9,291 nucleotides of DNA from Actinomycetes bacterium (GCA_023437285.1 JAEZGP010000016.1:1-9291), one strand, 5' to 3'. Positions 1 through 6,107 are shown, numbered from the stretch's first letter. A program made the numbers and translations. The notes: generated by a model from the sequence alone, not told the origin.

Positions 1-1
1 G

Positions 2-1525
2 GTCACGGGAGCGCGGCTGGCCTGGTCGGCCGGGCACCCGTCGCGGGCGAGGGTGCTGCTGCGTCGGGCCCGGGCCACGGGACCGCCGGCCGACGTACGG
101 GCGTGGGCCCAGGCGCTGGAGGGCGAGATCGAGCTGCGCGCCGGCACCACCACCCGGGCCCGTGACCTGCTCCTGCACGCCGCGAGCGCGCTCTCGCGCG
201 ACGGGCACGAGCTGACCCTGGACACGCTGATCCTCGCGGGCGAGGCCATGACCGTCGCCGGCCACCACGCCGACTTCATCGAACTCGCCAACCAGGTGGC
301 CGCCCTGCACCCGCCCGGCGACCGGCGCGAGGCGACGTTCCTGCAGGCGTACGCCCATGGTCAGGCCGCGTCGTACCGCGGCGACCTCACCGCGGCGGAG
401 GCCTCGCTGCGCAAGGTCATCGAGCTGGCTCCCGGGCTGTCGAGCCCGACCGCGTCGGTGCGCGCCGGGGTGGCCGCCACCCTGCTCGGCGACCCGGTGC
501 GCGCGCGCCAACTGGCCGATCACGCGATCGTCCAGGCGACCGCGCGGGGCGCCGCCGCCGTCGTGCCGCAGGCGCTGGAGATCATCGCGTACGCCGAGTT
601 CGCGATCGGCCGTAACCGCGAGGCCGCCGACGTGGCCCTCGACGGACTGCACGCGGCCCGGGCCACCGGCCAGGAGAGCCTCGCCAACAGCTTCCTCGCC
701 ACGCTCGCCGTGCTGGCCGCCGGCGACGGCGACCGGGAGACCTGCCACGCGCGGCTGCGCCAGTTGCGGCCCGCGCCGGCGGACGGCGAGATGAGCCAGA
801 CCGAGGCGTTCTCCCGGTGGGCACTGGGGACCATCGACCTGTTCGACGGCCGGTACCGGGCCGCGCTGGAGTGGCTGCGGCCGCTCATGTGCGACGACGA
901 GCGGGTGCGCGGCAACACCCTGATCCGGATCCCGGCCACGCTCGCGCTCATCGAGGCGGCGACGCGCTGCGACGAGCGCGACCTGGCCCGCGACAAGCTG
1001 TTCATCCTCGACGTGTGGGTCAACCGGTCCCGGACCGCCCCGTGGCTCGCCCTCGCGGCGCGCAGCCACGCCCTGGTCGCGACCGACGACGCCGAGGTCG
1101 GGGCGTACTTCGAGGAGGCCCTGACGCAGCACCTGGCCGCGCGGGCCGACCACGGCCGGGCACGCACGGAGCTGCTCTACGGGCAGTACCTGCGACGTGT
1201 GCGTCGCCGCGGCGCCGCGCGCGAACACCTGCGCATCGCGCAGGCGACGTTCGAACAGCTCGGCGCCACCCGATGGGCGGGCAAGGCGAGCGCCGAGCTA
1301 CGGGCGGCGGGCGAGCGCGTCGAGGCGGCCGGGCCGTCGGGGGACCTCACGCCACAGCAGCAGCAGATCGCCGACCTGGTCGCGGCCGGCGCGACCAACG
1401 CGGAGATCGCGACACGACTGTTCCTCTCCCGCCGCACGGTCGAGCATCACCTGGGCAACATCTACCATCGCCTTGGCATCCGATCCCGCGTTGACCTGGC
1501 CAGATACCGGCGGGAAGAAGGTTGA
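2..1525 (+). CDS. LuxR-family (LAL/MalT-like) transcriptional regulator, 5' truncated by window edge
   Basis: The reading frame is open from base 2, and the residues before the first possible start (GTG at 53) continue the same helical repeat character (ARLAWSAGHPSRARVLLRRA). The true start therefore lies outside the window and about 507 C-terminal residues are visible. Most of this is Ala/Arg/Leu-rich paired helices that look like degenerate TPR repeats, as in the sensor region of large ATP-binding LuxR (LAL) regulators. The last 59 residues (about 1346-1522) form a LuxR/GerE helix-turn-helix: LTPQQQQIADLVAAGATNAE, then a recognition helix with LSRRTVEHHLGNIYHRLGI. The N-terminal AAA/NACHT-like ATPase expected for this family would lie upstream and is not seen. 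The protein is probably a cytosolic DNA-binding activator; its ligand is unknown. It is followed by a secreted hydrolase on the same strand after 110 bp, but a regulatory link is only a guess from position. Confidence 0.9.
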   Translation, partial: VTGARLAWSAGHPSRARVLLRRARATGPPADVRAWAQALEGEIELRAGTTTRARDLLLHAASALSRDGHELTLDTLILAGEAMTVAGHHADFIELANQVAALHPPGDRREATFLQAYAHGQAASYRGDLTAAEASLRKVIELAPGLSSPTASVRAGVAATLLGDPVRARQLADHAIVQATARGAAAVVPQALEIIAYAEFAIGRNREAADVALDGLHAARATGQESLANSFLATLAVLAAGDGDRETCHARLRQLRPAPADGEMSQTEAFSRWALGTIDLFDGRYRAALEWLRPLMCDDERVRGNTLIRIPATLALIEAATRCDERDLARDKLFILDVWVNRSRTAPWLALAARSHALVATDDAEVGAYFEEALTQHLAARADHGRARTELLYGQYLRRVRRRGAAREHLRIAQATFEQLGATRWAGKASAELRAAGERVEAAGPSGDLTPQQQQIADLVAAGATNAEIATRLFLSRRTVEHHLGNIYHRLGIRSRVDLARYRREEG

Positions 1526-1555
1526 CACCCGTAAATACCCCGATGTGGCGAGGGC

Positions 1556-1584
1556 GGTGCCGACCACAGACTGTCGGGACCACC
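1556..1584 (+). terminator. Possible weak hairpin after the luxR-type gene
   Basis: CCGAC (1560-1564) pairs with GTCGG (1573-1577) around an 8-nt loop. GGTG (1556-1559) could pair with a CACC at 1581-1584 across a 3-nt bulge. There is no T tract. It lies 30 bp after the LuxR stop and about 50 bp before the hydrolase start, so it could be a terminator or a leader structure. The stem is short for such GC-rich DNA and may be chance. Confidence 0.25.
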
Positions 1585-1623
1585 CGGCGCGAACCCCCTC
1601 CGCGCCGTCCAGCCTCACACCAT

Positions 1624-1628
1624 GGGAG
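1624..1628 (+). promoter_or_regulatory. Ribosome binding site deciding the hydrolase start
   Basis: GGGAG lies 7 nt before the ATG at 1636. This supports that start over the earlier in-frame TTG at 1522, which overlaps the luxR stop and would add 38 residues in front of a clear signal peptide. Confidence 0.75.
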
Positions 1629-1635
1629 TGAGCTC

Positions 1636-2499
1636 ATGCAGTCCGTCCCCCACCGGCTTCTCCACAGGCGGTTGATCAGTATCGTGGCGAGCGTCGCGCT
1701 GACGCTCGGCGTGGTCGCCGTCGGCGAGTCCGCCCACGCGGCCGAGATCGGGCAGGCCCCGACCGCGTCCAACATCACCGGCAACGGAAGCTTCGCCACC
1801 ACCAGTTCCAACATCTCGTCGCTGGTCCTCGGCTTCGGCGGCGGTCAGGTGTACTACCCGGTCGCCTCGGGCACCTACCCCGTCATCGCGATCTCGCCCG
1901 GCTACACCGCCCGCTGGTCGAGCCTGAGCTGGATCGGCCCGCGCCTCGCGTCGTGGGGCTTCGTCGTGGTCGGCATCGAGACCAACACGATCTACGACAC
2001 TCCCGCCAGCCGTGGTAGCCAGCTGCGTGCCGCGCTGGACTGGGCGGTCAGTTCGTCGGCGCCGAGTGCCGTGCGGTCGCGGGCCGACTCGAACCGGCGC
2101 GGCGTCGCCGGCCACTCGATGGGCGGCGGCGGCACGCTGGAGGCCCTCGCCGGGGACACCTCCGGCCGCATCAAGGCCGGCGTACCGCTCGCGCCGTGGA
2201 ACCTGGACAAGTCCTGGAGCGGGGTCACCGAGCCGGTCGCCATCGTCGGCGGCGAGACCGACAGCGTCGCGCCGGTCGCGAGCCACTCGATCCCGTTCTA
2301 CAACAGCCTGTCGGGCCCGAAGTCGTACGTCGAGCTGAACGGCGCCAGCCACTTCTTCCCGAACGTCAGCAACGCCACCGTGTCGCGGGTGCTCGTGTCG
2401 TGGTTCAAGCGCTACCTCGAACAGGACGCCCGGTTCACGCCGTTCACGTGCGGGTTCAGCGGTACGGCGATCTCGGACTTCCGTACCAACGCCTGCTGA
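1636..2499 (+). CDS. Secreted cutinase / polyester hydrolase of the actinobacterial cutinase-PETase family
   Basis: This 287-residue alpha/beta hydrolase is predicted to be exported and to cleave ester bonds in cutin-like polyesters or lipids; some family members hydrolyse PET. The N-terminus is a signal peptide: basic HRLLHRR, hydrophobic core about 14-29, and an AHA-A cleavage site near residue 35. The mature part matches, from memory, Thermobifida Cut2, LCC and IsPETase throughout (FGGGQVYYP, ISPGYTARWSS, PFYNSL, DFRTNAC). Likely catalytic residues are Ser161 (GHSMGGGG), Asp209 (ETDSVAP) and His239 (GASHFFPN). Tyr90 and Met162 are the oxyanion-hole residues, and Trp188 (APWNL) is the aromatic clamp. 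Cys272 and Cys287 should form the conserved C-terminal disulfide. His160, Phe240, His217 and Phe221 are the thermophilic-cutinase (type I) choices rather than the Ideonella ones, and the extra PETase disulfide is absent. An oddity is Trp107 (LASWGF), where the remembered relatives have His. Activity on plastic is not shown by the sequence. Confidence 0.93.
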   Translation: MQSVPHRLLHRRLISIVASVALTLGVVAVGESAHAAEIGQAPTASNITGNGSFATTSSNISSLVLGFGGGQVYYPVASGTYPVIAISPGYTARWSSLSWIGPRLASWGFVVVGIETNTIYDTPASRGSQLRAALDWAVSSSAPSAVRSRADSNRRGVAGHSMGGGGTLEALAGDTSGRIKAGVPLAPWNLDKSWSGVTEPVAIVGGETDSVAPVASHSIPFYNSLSGPKSYVELNGASHFFPNVSNATVSRVLVSWFKRYLEQDARFTPFTCGFSGTAISDFRTNAC

Positions 2500-2510
2500 G
2501 ATCCGCGGCC

Positions 2511-2550
2511 CTGAGCCGGATCGGTGCCCACCGGCGCCGATCCGGCTCAG
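2511..2550. terminator. Strong bidirectional hairpin terminator between convergent genes
   Basis: An 18-bp stem runs from CTGAGCCGGATCGGTGCC (2511-2528) to GGCGCCGATCCGGCTCAG (2533-2550), with one G-U pair and a 4-nt loop (CACC). It begins 11 bp after the hydrolase stop and ends 8 bp before the stop of the convergent membrane-protein gene, so it can serve both. There is no T tract, which is common for actinobacterial terminators. Confidence 0.88.
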
Positions 2551-2558
2551 CGCGCTGT

Positions 2559-3257
2559 TCACGTCGCCGGCGCGAGGTTCGGGGTCGGCGCCTCGGCCGG
2601 CGCGGTGCGGCGTACGCCGCGGACCAGCAGGTACGCGATCATCCAGAACTCGCCGACGGAGGCCGGCACGGCGAGCGCCTCGACCATGATGCCCGCGTCG
2701 GGCAGCAGGTACCGGACCAGGCCACCGAGCACGTAGCCGACCCCGCCGACGATGAGGACCCAGCCCAGCGGGCGGGGCATCCAGCCTGACCGCAGCACGC
2801 ACATACCCATGGGGATCAGCCACAGGCCGAAGAACAGGTTGCCGACGCCCCACATGTTGTCGCTGAGCAGGTAGAGCGTCTGGACGGTCGCGGCCGCGTC
2901 ACCGGCCGGTTCGCCCGCGATACCGACGGTGGTGCCGAGCAGTGCCGCGCTGACCAGGATGGCGATCCCGTTGATCAGGCCGAACGCGGCGATGGCGCCG
3001 GCGGCCACATCGTCGACTGTGCGGAACAGCCGGTAGAACCAGACGGCCGTGAGCGTCTGGGTCAGCACGATGCCCAGTTCCAGGGCCACGCCCGCCCGCG
3101 CGACCGACTCGTGGGCGACGAGATTGGCCAGCGTCGCGGCCGGGTCGTCCGGGTCGAACAGCCGCGGCCGGATGATCAGGAAACCGAGCATGCCGGTGAG
3201 GGCGAGGCCCAGGTAGAGCAGGCCGGTAGCGCGTGCGGTGCGAACCAACGGGTTCAT
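2559..3257 (-). CDS. DUF4386-family integral membrane protein
   Basis: This 232-residue protein has about six hydrophobic helices, near residues 11-30, 54-78, 85-107, 128-155, 162-184 and 190-212. It has no signal peptide and a short polar tail (RRTAPAEAPTPNLAPAT). The segment GVGNLFFGLWLIPMG followed by LRSGWMPRPLGWVLIVGGVG is the recognisable signature of the DUF4386 family, whose biochemical role is unknown. The ATG at 3257 is chosen because GAAGGAG sits 7 nt upstream. A longer version starting at 3365 would run back through the operator palindromes and is rejected. The gene is divergent from a TetR-type gene, with a double palindrome in the shared promoter, so it is very probably the regulator's target. 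DUF4386 genes beside TetR regulators suggest a ligand-induced membrane function, but I would not assign transport. Confidence 0.87.
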   Translation of the reverse strand: MNPLVRTARATGLLYLGLALTGMLGFLIIRPRLFDPDDPAATLANLVAHESVARAGVALELGIVLTQTLTAVWFYRLFRTVDDVAAGAIAAFGLINGIAILVSAALLGTTVGIAGEPAGDAAATVQTLYLLSDNMWGVGNLFFGLWLIPMGMCVLRSGWMPRPLGWVLIVGGVGYVLGGLVRYLLPDAGIMVEALAVPASVGEFWMIAYLLVRGVRRTAPAEAPTPNLAPAT

Positions 3258-3264
3258 GGACGGG

Positions 3265-3271
3265 CTCCTTC
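3265..3271 (-). promoter_or_regulatory. Ribosome binding site of the DUF4386 gene
   Basis: On the minus strand GAAGGAG lies 7 nt before the ATG at 3257. It fixes the start inside the longer open frame. Confidence 0.8.
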
Positions 3272-3280
3272 GAAGACCAG

Positions 3281-3313
3281 CCTTACAACGTAAGGGCGCC
3301 TTACACTGTAAGG
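3281..3313. promoter_or_regulatory. Tandem TetR operator in the divergent promoter (two CCTTAC-N3-GTAAGG palindromes)
   Basis: Two 15-bp palindromes are separated by 3 bp: CCTTACAACGTAAGG (3281-3295) and CCTTACACTGTAAGG (3299-3313). Both arms are identical in the two copies and only the three central bases differ; the centres are 18 bp apart. They overlap plausible divergent promoters: on the plus strand TTACAA-N17-CTGTAA (3283-3311), and on the minus strand TTACAG-N17-TTGTAA. A bound repressor would block both directions. They lie 24 bp from the membrane-protein start and 39 bp from the TetR start. That this is the TetR protein's own operator is inferred from symmetry and position. The palindromes themselves are directly visible. 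Confidence 0.92.
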
Positions 3314-3352
3314 CGGGCGGTCGGGACGAGCAATAGCGGAAGATGGGTAGCC

Positions 3353-4003
3353 GTGCGCGAACCACTGAGCCGGGAACGGGTACTGGCGGCGGCGGTCGCC
3401 CTCGCCGACGCGGAGGGCGTACCGGCGCTGACCATGCGTCGCCTCGCCGCGGGCCTCGGCGTCGAGGCGATGTCCCTCTACCACCACCTGCCCGGCAAGG
3501 ACGCCCTGCTCAACGGCCTCGTGGAGACCGTGGCGGCAGAGGTTGTGGCCGCCGTCAGCCGCGCTGGCGCGACGGACGAGGATTGGCGCGACACGCTGCG
3601 GCGCTGGTTCGCCTTGGCGCGCGAGGTGATGCTGCGCCACCCGTGGGCGCCCGCGCTGATGGGACGCGGGAAGGCCGTGCCGCCGATCGTGTACGGGTAC
3701 TATGAAATGATCTTGGCCACGATGATCGGGGCGGGCTTCTCGTATCGGATCGCCCACCGCGCGCTGCACGCGTTCGGCAGCATGCCGCTCGGGTTCGTGC
3801 AGGAACTGTTCGGACCGGGCGACGCGGGCGACGATGAGGCCGAGCTGGCCGCCATGGCGGAGGCGCTTCCGCACATGGCGGCCATGGTGGCGGCCGAGCT
3901 GCACGCGGCCACCGACCCGACGCTCGGGTGGTGCGACAGCCAGGTCGAGTTCCAGTTCACGCTCGACCTGCTGCTCGACGGGCTGGAACGGTACCGCGGC
4001 TAG
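3353..4003 (+). CDS. TetR/AcrR-family transcriptional regulator (TetR_C type)
   Basis: This 216-residue protein is a one-component DNA-binding regulator. The N-terminal helix-turn-helix covers about residues 6-50: LSRERVLAAAVALADAEG, then LTMRRLAAGLGVEAMSLYHH and LPGKDALLNGL. The C-terminal ligand/dimer domain has the features of the TetR_C_1 class (RHPWAPALMGRG, ALHAFGSMPLGFVQ, FTLDLLLDGLERY). The GTG at 3353 is preferred: the homologous part begins directly after it and GGAAG lies 10 nt upstream. The upstream in-frame start at 3233 would translate the operators. It probably represses itself and the divergent DUF4386 gene by binding the two palindromes in between. The ligand is unknown. Its stop codon overlaps that of the convergent VOC gene. 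Confidence 0.92.
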   Translation: MREPLSRERVLAAAVALADAEGVPALTMRRLAAGLGVEAMSLYHHLPGKDALLNGLVETVAAEVVAAVSRAGATDEDWRDTLRRWFALAREVMLRHPWAPALMGRGKAVPPIVYGYYEMILATMIGAGFSYRIAHRALHAFGSMPLGFVQELFGPGDAGDDEAELAAMAEALPHMAAMVAAELHAATDPTLGWCDSQVEFQFTLDLLLDGLERYRG

Positions 4004-4497
4004 CTTTGCGCGCTCGCCCACTGCGCGACGCGGGCGGCGCTCTCCTTCTCGGACAGGTCCTCGACGCGCGTCATGACGCTCCACCGCACGCCGAACGGGT
4101 CGCGGATGCTCGCGAACCGGTCGCCGGAGACGAACGTCGTCGGCGCCTCGCGCACGGTGGCGCCGGCGGCCTCCGCGCGGGCCACCGTGGCGTCGATGTC
4201 GGGGCAGTACAGCCCGAGGGAGTAGCAGTCGTTGTCGCCGGCCGGCGGGGCGACCAGCGCGTAGTCGGGCGACGGTTCGCCCAGTTGCAGGTGGCCGTTG
4301 CCGAAGTCGAGGTCGGCGTGCGCGACCACCCCGCCCAGCTCCGTCACGTCGACCACGCGGGCGCCGAACACGTCGCGGTAGAACTCGATCGCGGCGCGCG
4401 CGTCCGGGATGGCGATAAACGGCGTCAGGCTGGTCATGCCGTGCGGCGTTCCGTTCGTCGTGTGCTCGCCGTCGGCAACGGTGTAGTTATCGCTCAT
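4000..4497 (-). CDS. VOC-superfamily (glyoxalase/bleomycin-resistance, PhnB-like) protein
   Basis: This 165-residue soluble protein carries one VOC domain of paired beta-alpha-beta-beta-beta modules. The first module is LTPFIAIPDARAAIEFYRDVFGARVVD with GGVVAHADLDFGNGHLQLGE. The second is YSLGLYCPDIDATVARAEAAGATV ending in the typical FASIRDPFGVRWSVMTR. Such proteins act as lyases, dioxygenases, isomerases or drug-binding proteins; the substrate cannot be told here. The ATG at 4497 is chosen because the PhnB-like pattern begins slightly before the domain (NGTPHGMTSLTPF). A shorter start at residue 21 (145 aa) is possible. GGAG is only 2 nt from the ATG, too close for a normal site. TAGCGT, 7 nt upstream, could instead be a -10 for a leaderless message. 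The gene lies downstream of the HxlR gene on the same strand with a 118-bp gap, so co-transcription is uncertain. Its TAG stop overlaps the TetR TAG in CTAG. Confidence 0.88.
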   Translation of the reverse strand: MSDNYTVADGEHTTNGTPHGMTSLTPFIAIPDARAAIEFYRDVFGARVVDVTELGGVVAHADLDFGNGHLQLGEPSPDYALVAPPAGDNDCYSLGLYCPDIDATVARAEAAGATVREAPTTFVSGDRFASIRDPFGVRWSVMTRVEDLSEKESAARVAQWASAQS

Positions 4498-4576
4498 GAC
4501 TCCGACGCTAGGCGCGCACGGCCGGCGCGGGCTTGGTGATTCACGACAGGTGTACGCAGCCGGAATGAGAGCGACA

Positions 4577-4598
4577 GCCTGGCCGTTTCGACCCAGGC
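4577..4598 (-). terminator. Possible hairpin after the HxlR gene
   Basis: GCCTGG (4577-4582) is complementary to CCAGGC (4593-4598), giving a 6-bp stem with a 10-nt loop. It starts 18 bp past the HxlR stop in the direction of transcription and has no T tract. It could partly separate the HxlR message from the VOC gene. The evidence is limited to position and the short stem. Confidence 0.35.
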
Positions 4599-4615
4599 CG
4601 GGCAACGGTCGCAGG

Positions 4616-5020
4616 TCAACGCGTCCCGGCCTGCCGGGAGGCGTCATAGGTGTGCCGCGACCGCTCGACCTCGTCGAGGTGGGTGTCAGCCCATTTCGCG
4701 AGATGGGCGAAGAGGGGGCCGAGGGTGGACCCGAGTTCGGTGATCTCGTACTCGACCCGCGGTGGAACCTCGGGATGGTAGGTGCGCGCGACGAGACCGT
4801 CGCGTTCGAGCTGGCGCAGCCGCTGGGTGAGAACCTTCGGGGTGATCGTGGTCAGGCGACGTTCCAGCTCGACGAACCGTTGCCGGCCGTACGCGTTCAG
4901 CGTCCACAGGATCGGGGTCGTCCACCGGCTGAACACGATGTCCACGACGGGGGCGATCGGGCAGGCCAGTTCCGGATCGGCGGACATCGGAGGCTGCCAC
5001 GTCGCCTGGCTCTGCGTCAT
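4616..5020 (-). CDS. HxlR/DUF24-family winged-helix regulator, likely redox or electrophile sensing
   Basis: This 134-residue protein is almost entirely one HxlR winged helix-turn-helix. It starts with CPIAPVVDIVFSRWTTPILW (21-40 following Cys20), continues with the recognition helix TPKVLTQRLRQLERDGLVART (about 60-80), and has the wing YHPEVPPRVEYEIT (81-94). Cys20 matches the conserved N-terminal cysteine that senses oxidants or quinones in HypR, QorR and YodB. The ATG at 5020 has GGAG 6 nt upstream. The gene is divergent from an NmrA/QorB-like oxidoreductase, the same pairing as E. coli ytfH-ytfG and Corynebacterium qorR-qor2. The likely role is repression of that gene until Cys20 is modified. 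Family and cysteine are seen; the sensing function is inferred from relatives. Confidence 0.95.
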   Translation of the reverse strand: MTQSQATWQPPMSADPELACPIAPVVDIVFSRWTTPILWTLNAYGRQRFVELERRLTTITPKVLTQRLRQLERDGLVARTYHPEVPPRVEYEITELGSTLGPLFAHLAKWADTHLDEVERSRHTYDASRQAGTR

Positions 5021-5036
5021 GTCCGGCTCCGCTCAG

Positions 5037-5066
5037 ATAGTCACTTTCCTCTAGGTACCTACTATA
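5037..5066. promoter_or_regulatory. Candidate HxlR operator and divergent promoter
   Basis: A 10-bp perfect palindrome TAGGTACCTA (5052-5061) lies within wider inverted arms ATAGT (5037-5041) and ACTAT (5061-5065). On the minus strand TATAGT (5066-5061) is a good -10 for the HxlR gene. On the plus strand TACTAT (5060-5065) is a possible -10 for the oxidoreductase gene. No convincing -35 is seen for either. HxlR-family sites are often AT-containing inverted repeats overlapping the divergent promoters, and this is the only such element in the gap. Binding is an inference. Confidence 0.6.
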
Positions 5067-5161
5067 CCGGCGCTGTTACGGTTCCCCGCAGTCGCCGCCG
5101 TGCCGCAGCTGGGCAGGCACGACAACGAGGTCGCACCCGGTGAGGCGACCCAGGCACAACG

Positions 5162-5167
5162 AAGGGA
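5162..5167 (+). promoter_or_regulatory. Ribosome binding site of the oxidoreductase gene
   Basis: AAGGGA lies 7 nt before the ATG at 5175. It favours this start over an in-frame GTG at 5100, which lacks a comparable site. Confidence 0.7.
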
Positions 5168-5174
5168 ATCGATC

Positions 5175-6011
5175 ATGATCGTCGTAACAGGTGCCACGGG
5201 CAACGTCGGTCGCTCGTTGCTGAAGACACTCGCGCGTACCAGCGCGGTGACCGCGGTGTCACGCGGACAACTGCCCGTCGACCTTCCCGAGGGCGTGCGA
5301 TACCAGCAGGCCGACCTCGCCCAGCCGGATACCCTCCGTCCTGCCGTGGACGGCGCTCACACGCTGTTCCTCCTGGTCGCCGGTGCCGGCGCCCACCTGG
5401 ACGTGAACCAGATCCTCAAGGTGAGTCAGGCCGGCGGGATCGAACGGGTGGTGCTGCTGTCGTCCCAGGCGGCCGGAACACGCCCGCGGTCGGTGTCCCA
5501 CGCACCGCTGCGCGCCATCGAGCGGGTAGCCGAGAGCTCCGGCCTGGCCTGGACGATCCTGCGGCCGGGAGGATTCGCCTCCAACATGTACGCCTGGGCC
5601 GACCTGGTTCGTGCCCAGCGGACCGTCGCCGCGCCGTTCGGCGACGTCGGCCTGCCGGTCATCGACCCGGAAGACATCGCCGAGGTGGCCGCCGCCGTCC
5701 TGAAAGAGGACACACACGCCGGCCACATCTACGAGCTGACCGGACCCGCCCTCAGCACACCGCGGCAACGGGCAGCCGACCTGGCGGCCGCGCTCGGCGA
5801 ACCGATTCACTTCGTCGAACAGACCCGCGACGAGGCGCGCGCACAGCTGCTGCGGTTCATGCCCGAGCCCGTCGTCGACGGCACGCTGTCCATCCTCGGC
5901 GAGCCAACGCCGGCCGAGCAGCGCATCAGCCCGCACGTCCAGCAATTGCTCGGCCGGCCTCCGCACACCTTCGCGCACTGGGCCGAACGCCACGTCAACG
6001 CGTTCCGCTGA
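5175..6011 (+). CDS. NmrA/QorB-like atypical SDR, NAD(P)H-dependent (quinone) oxidoreductase
   Basis: This 278-residue cytosolic enzyme has a single Rossmann-type NmrA/NAD(P)-binding fold. The nucleotide loop TGATGNVG (residues 5-12, GxxGxxG) follows the first beta strand directly. Arg30 at the end of strand two may favour NADPH. Typical atypical-SDR features follow: RVVLLSSQAAG (91-101), WTILRPGGFASNMY (126-139) and the DPEDIAEVAAAVL helix (164-176). The catalytic YxxxK of classical SDRs is absent, as expected for the NmrA/QorB/azoreductase-like group. The ATG start gives the usual MIVVTGATG N-terminus. The divergent HxlR regulator indicates a role in quinone or electrophile detoxification, as for E. 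coli QorB (YtfG) and Corynebacterium Qor2. A different small substrate or a purely regulatory NmrA-type sensor cannot be excluded. Confidence 0.9.
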   Translation: MIVVTGATGNVGRSLLKTLARTSAVTAVSRGQLPVDLPEGVRYQQADLAQPDTLRPAVDGAHTLFLLVAGAGAHLDVNQILKVSQAGGIERVVLLSSQAAGTRPRSVSHAPLRAIERVAESSGLAWTILRPGGFASNMYAWADLVRAQRTVAAPFGDVGLPVIDPEDIAEVAAAVLKEDTHAGHIYELTGPALSTPRQRAADLAAALGEPIHFVEQTRDEARAQLLRFMPEPVVDGTLSILGEPTPAEQRISPHVQQLLGRPPHTFAHWAERHVNAFR

Positions 6012-6062
6012 CAACCCGGCATCGGAGTGAGTCACCAGCGCGGCGGCGGTCCGAGGGGAATA

Positions 6063-6083
6063 ACCCGCGGGCCACCGCCGGGT
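6063..6083 (+). terminator. Possible hairpin after the oxidoreductase gene
   Basis: ACCCG (6063-6067) pairs with CGGGT (6079-6083), and an inner CGG (6068-6070) can pair with CCG (6075-6077) across a one-base bulge, leaving loop GCCA. It starts about 50 bp after the stop and ends 36 bp before the AraC-type start. There is no T tract. The structure is modest for such GC-rich DNA. Confidence 0.35.
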
Positions 6084-6107
6084 ACCCGGCTCTGTGGCGG
6101 CAAACAG

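Noticed and set aside
53..55. GTG at 53 as the start of the LuxR-type gene
   Set aside because: The frame stays open to the window edge with helical-repeat-like residues, and a LuxR regulator with this architecture normally has a large N-terminal ATPase domain. The start is therefore outside the window.
1522..1527. A consensus -35 hexamer TTGACA at the end of the LuxR gene
   Set aside because: No acceptable -10 is found 16-19 bp downstream, so I did not call a promoter for the hydrolase.
1522..1635. Upstream TTG start for the hydrolase, overlapping the luxR stop
   Set aside because: It would put 38 Arg/Pro-rich residues before a complete signal peptide. The ATG at 1636 has a good GGGAG site.
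1615..2853. A 412-codon open frame on the minus strand across the hydrolase and the end of the DUF4386 gene
   Set aside because: It runs through the strong terminator and two well-supported genes and has a typical Arg/Gly/Pro shadow composition.
3233..3352. Upstream start for the TetR protein (256 aa)
   Set aside because: It would begin inside the divergent membrane gene and translate both operator palindromes. The added residues have no TetR character.
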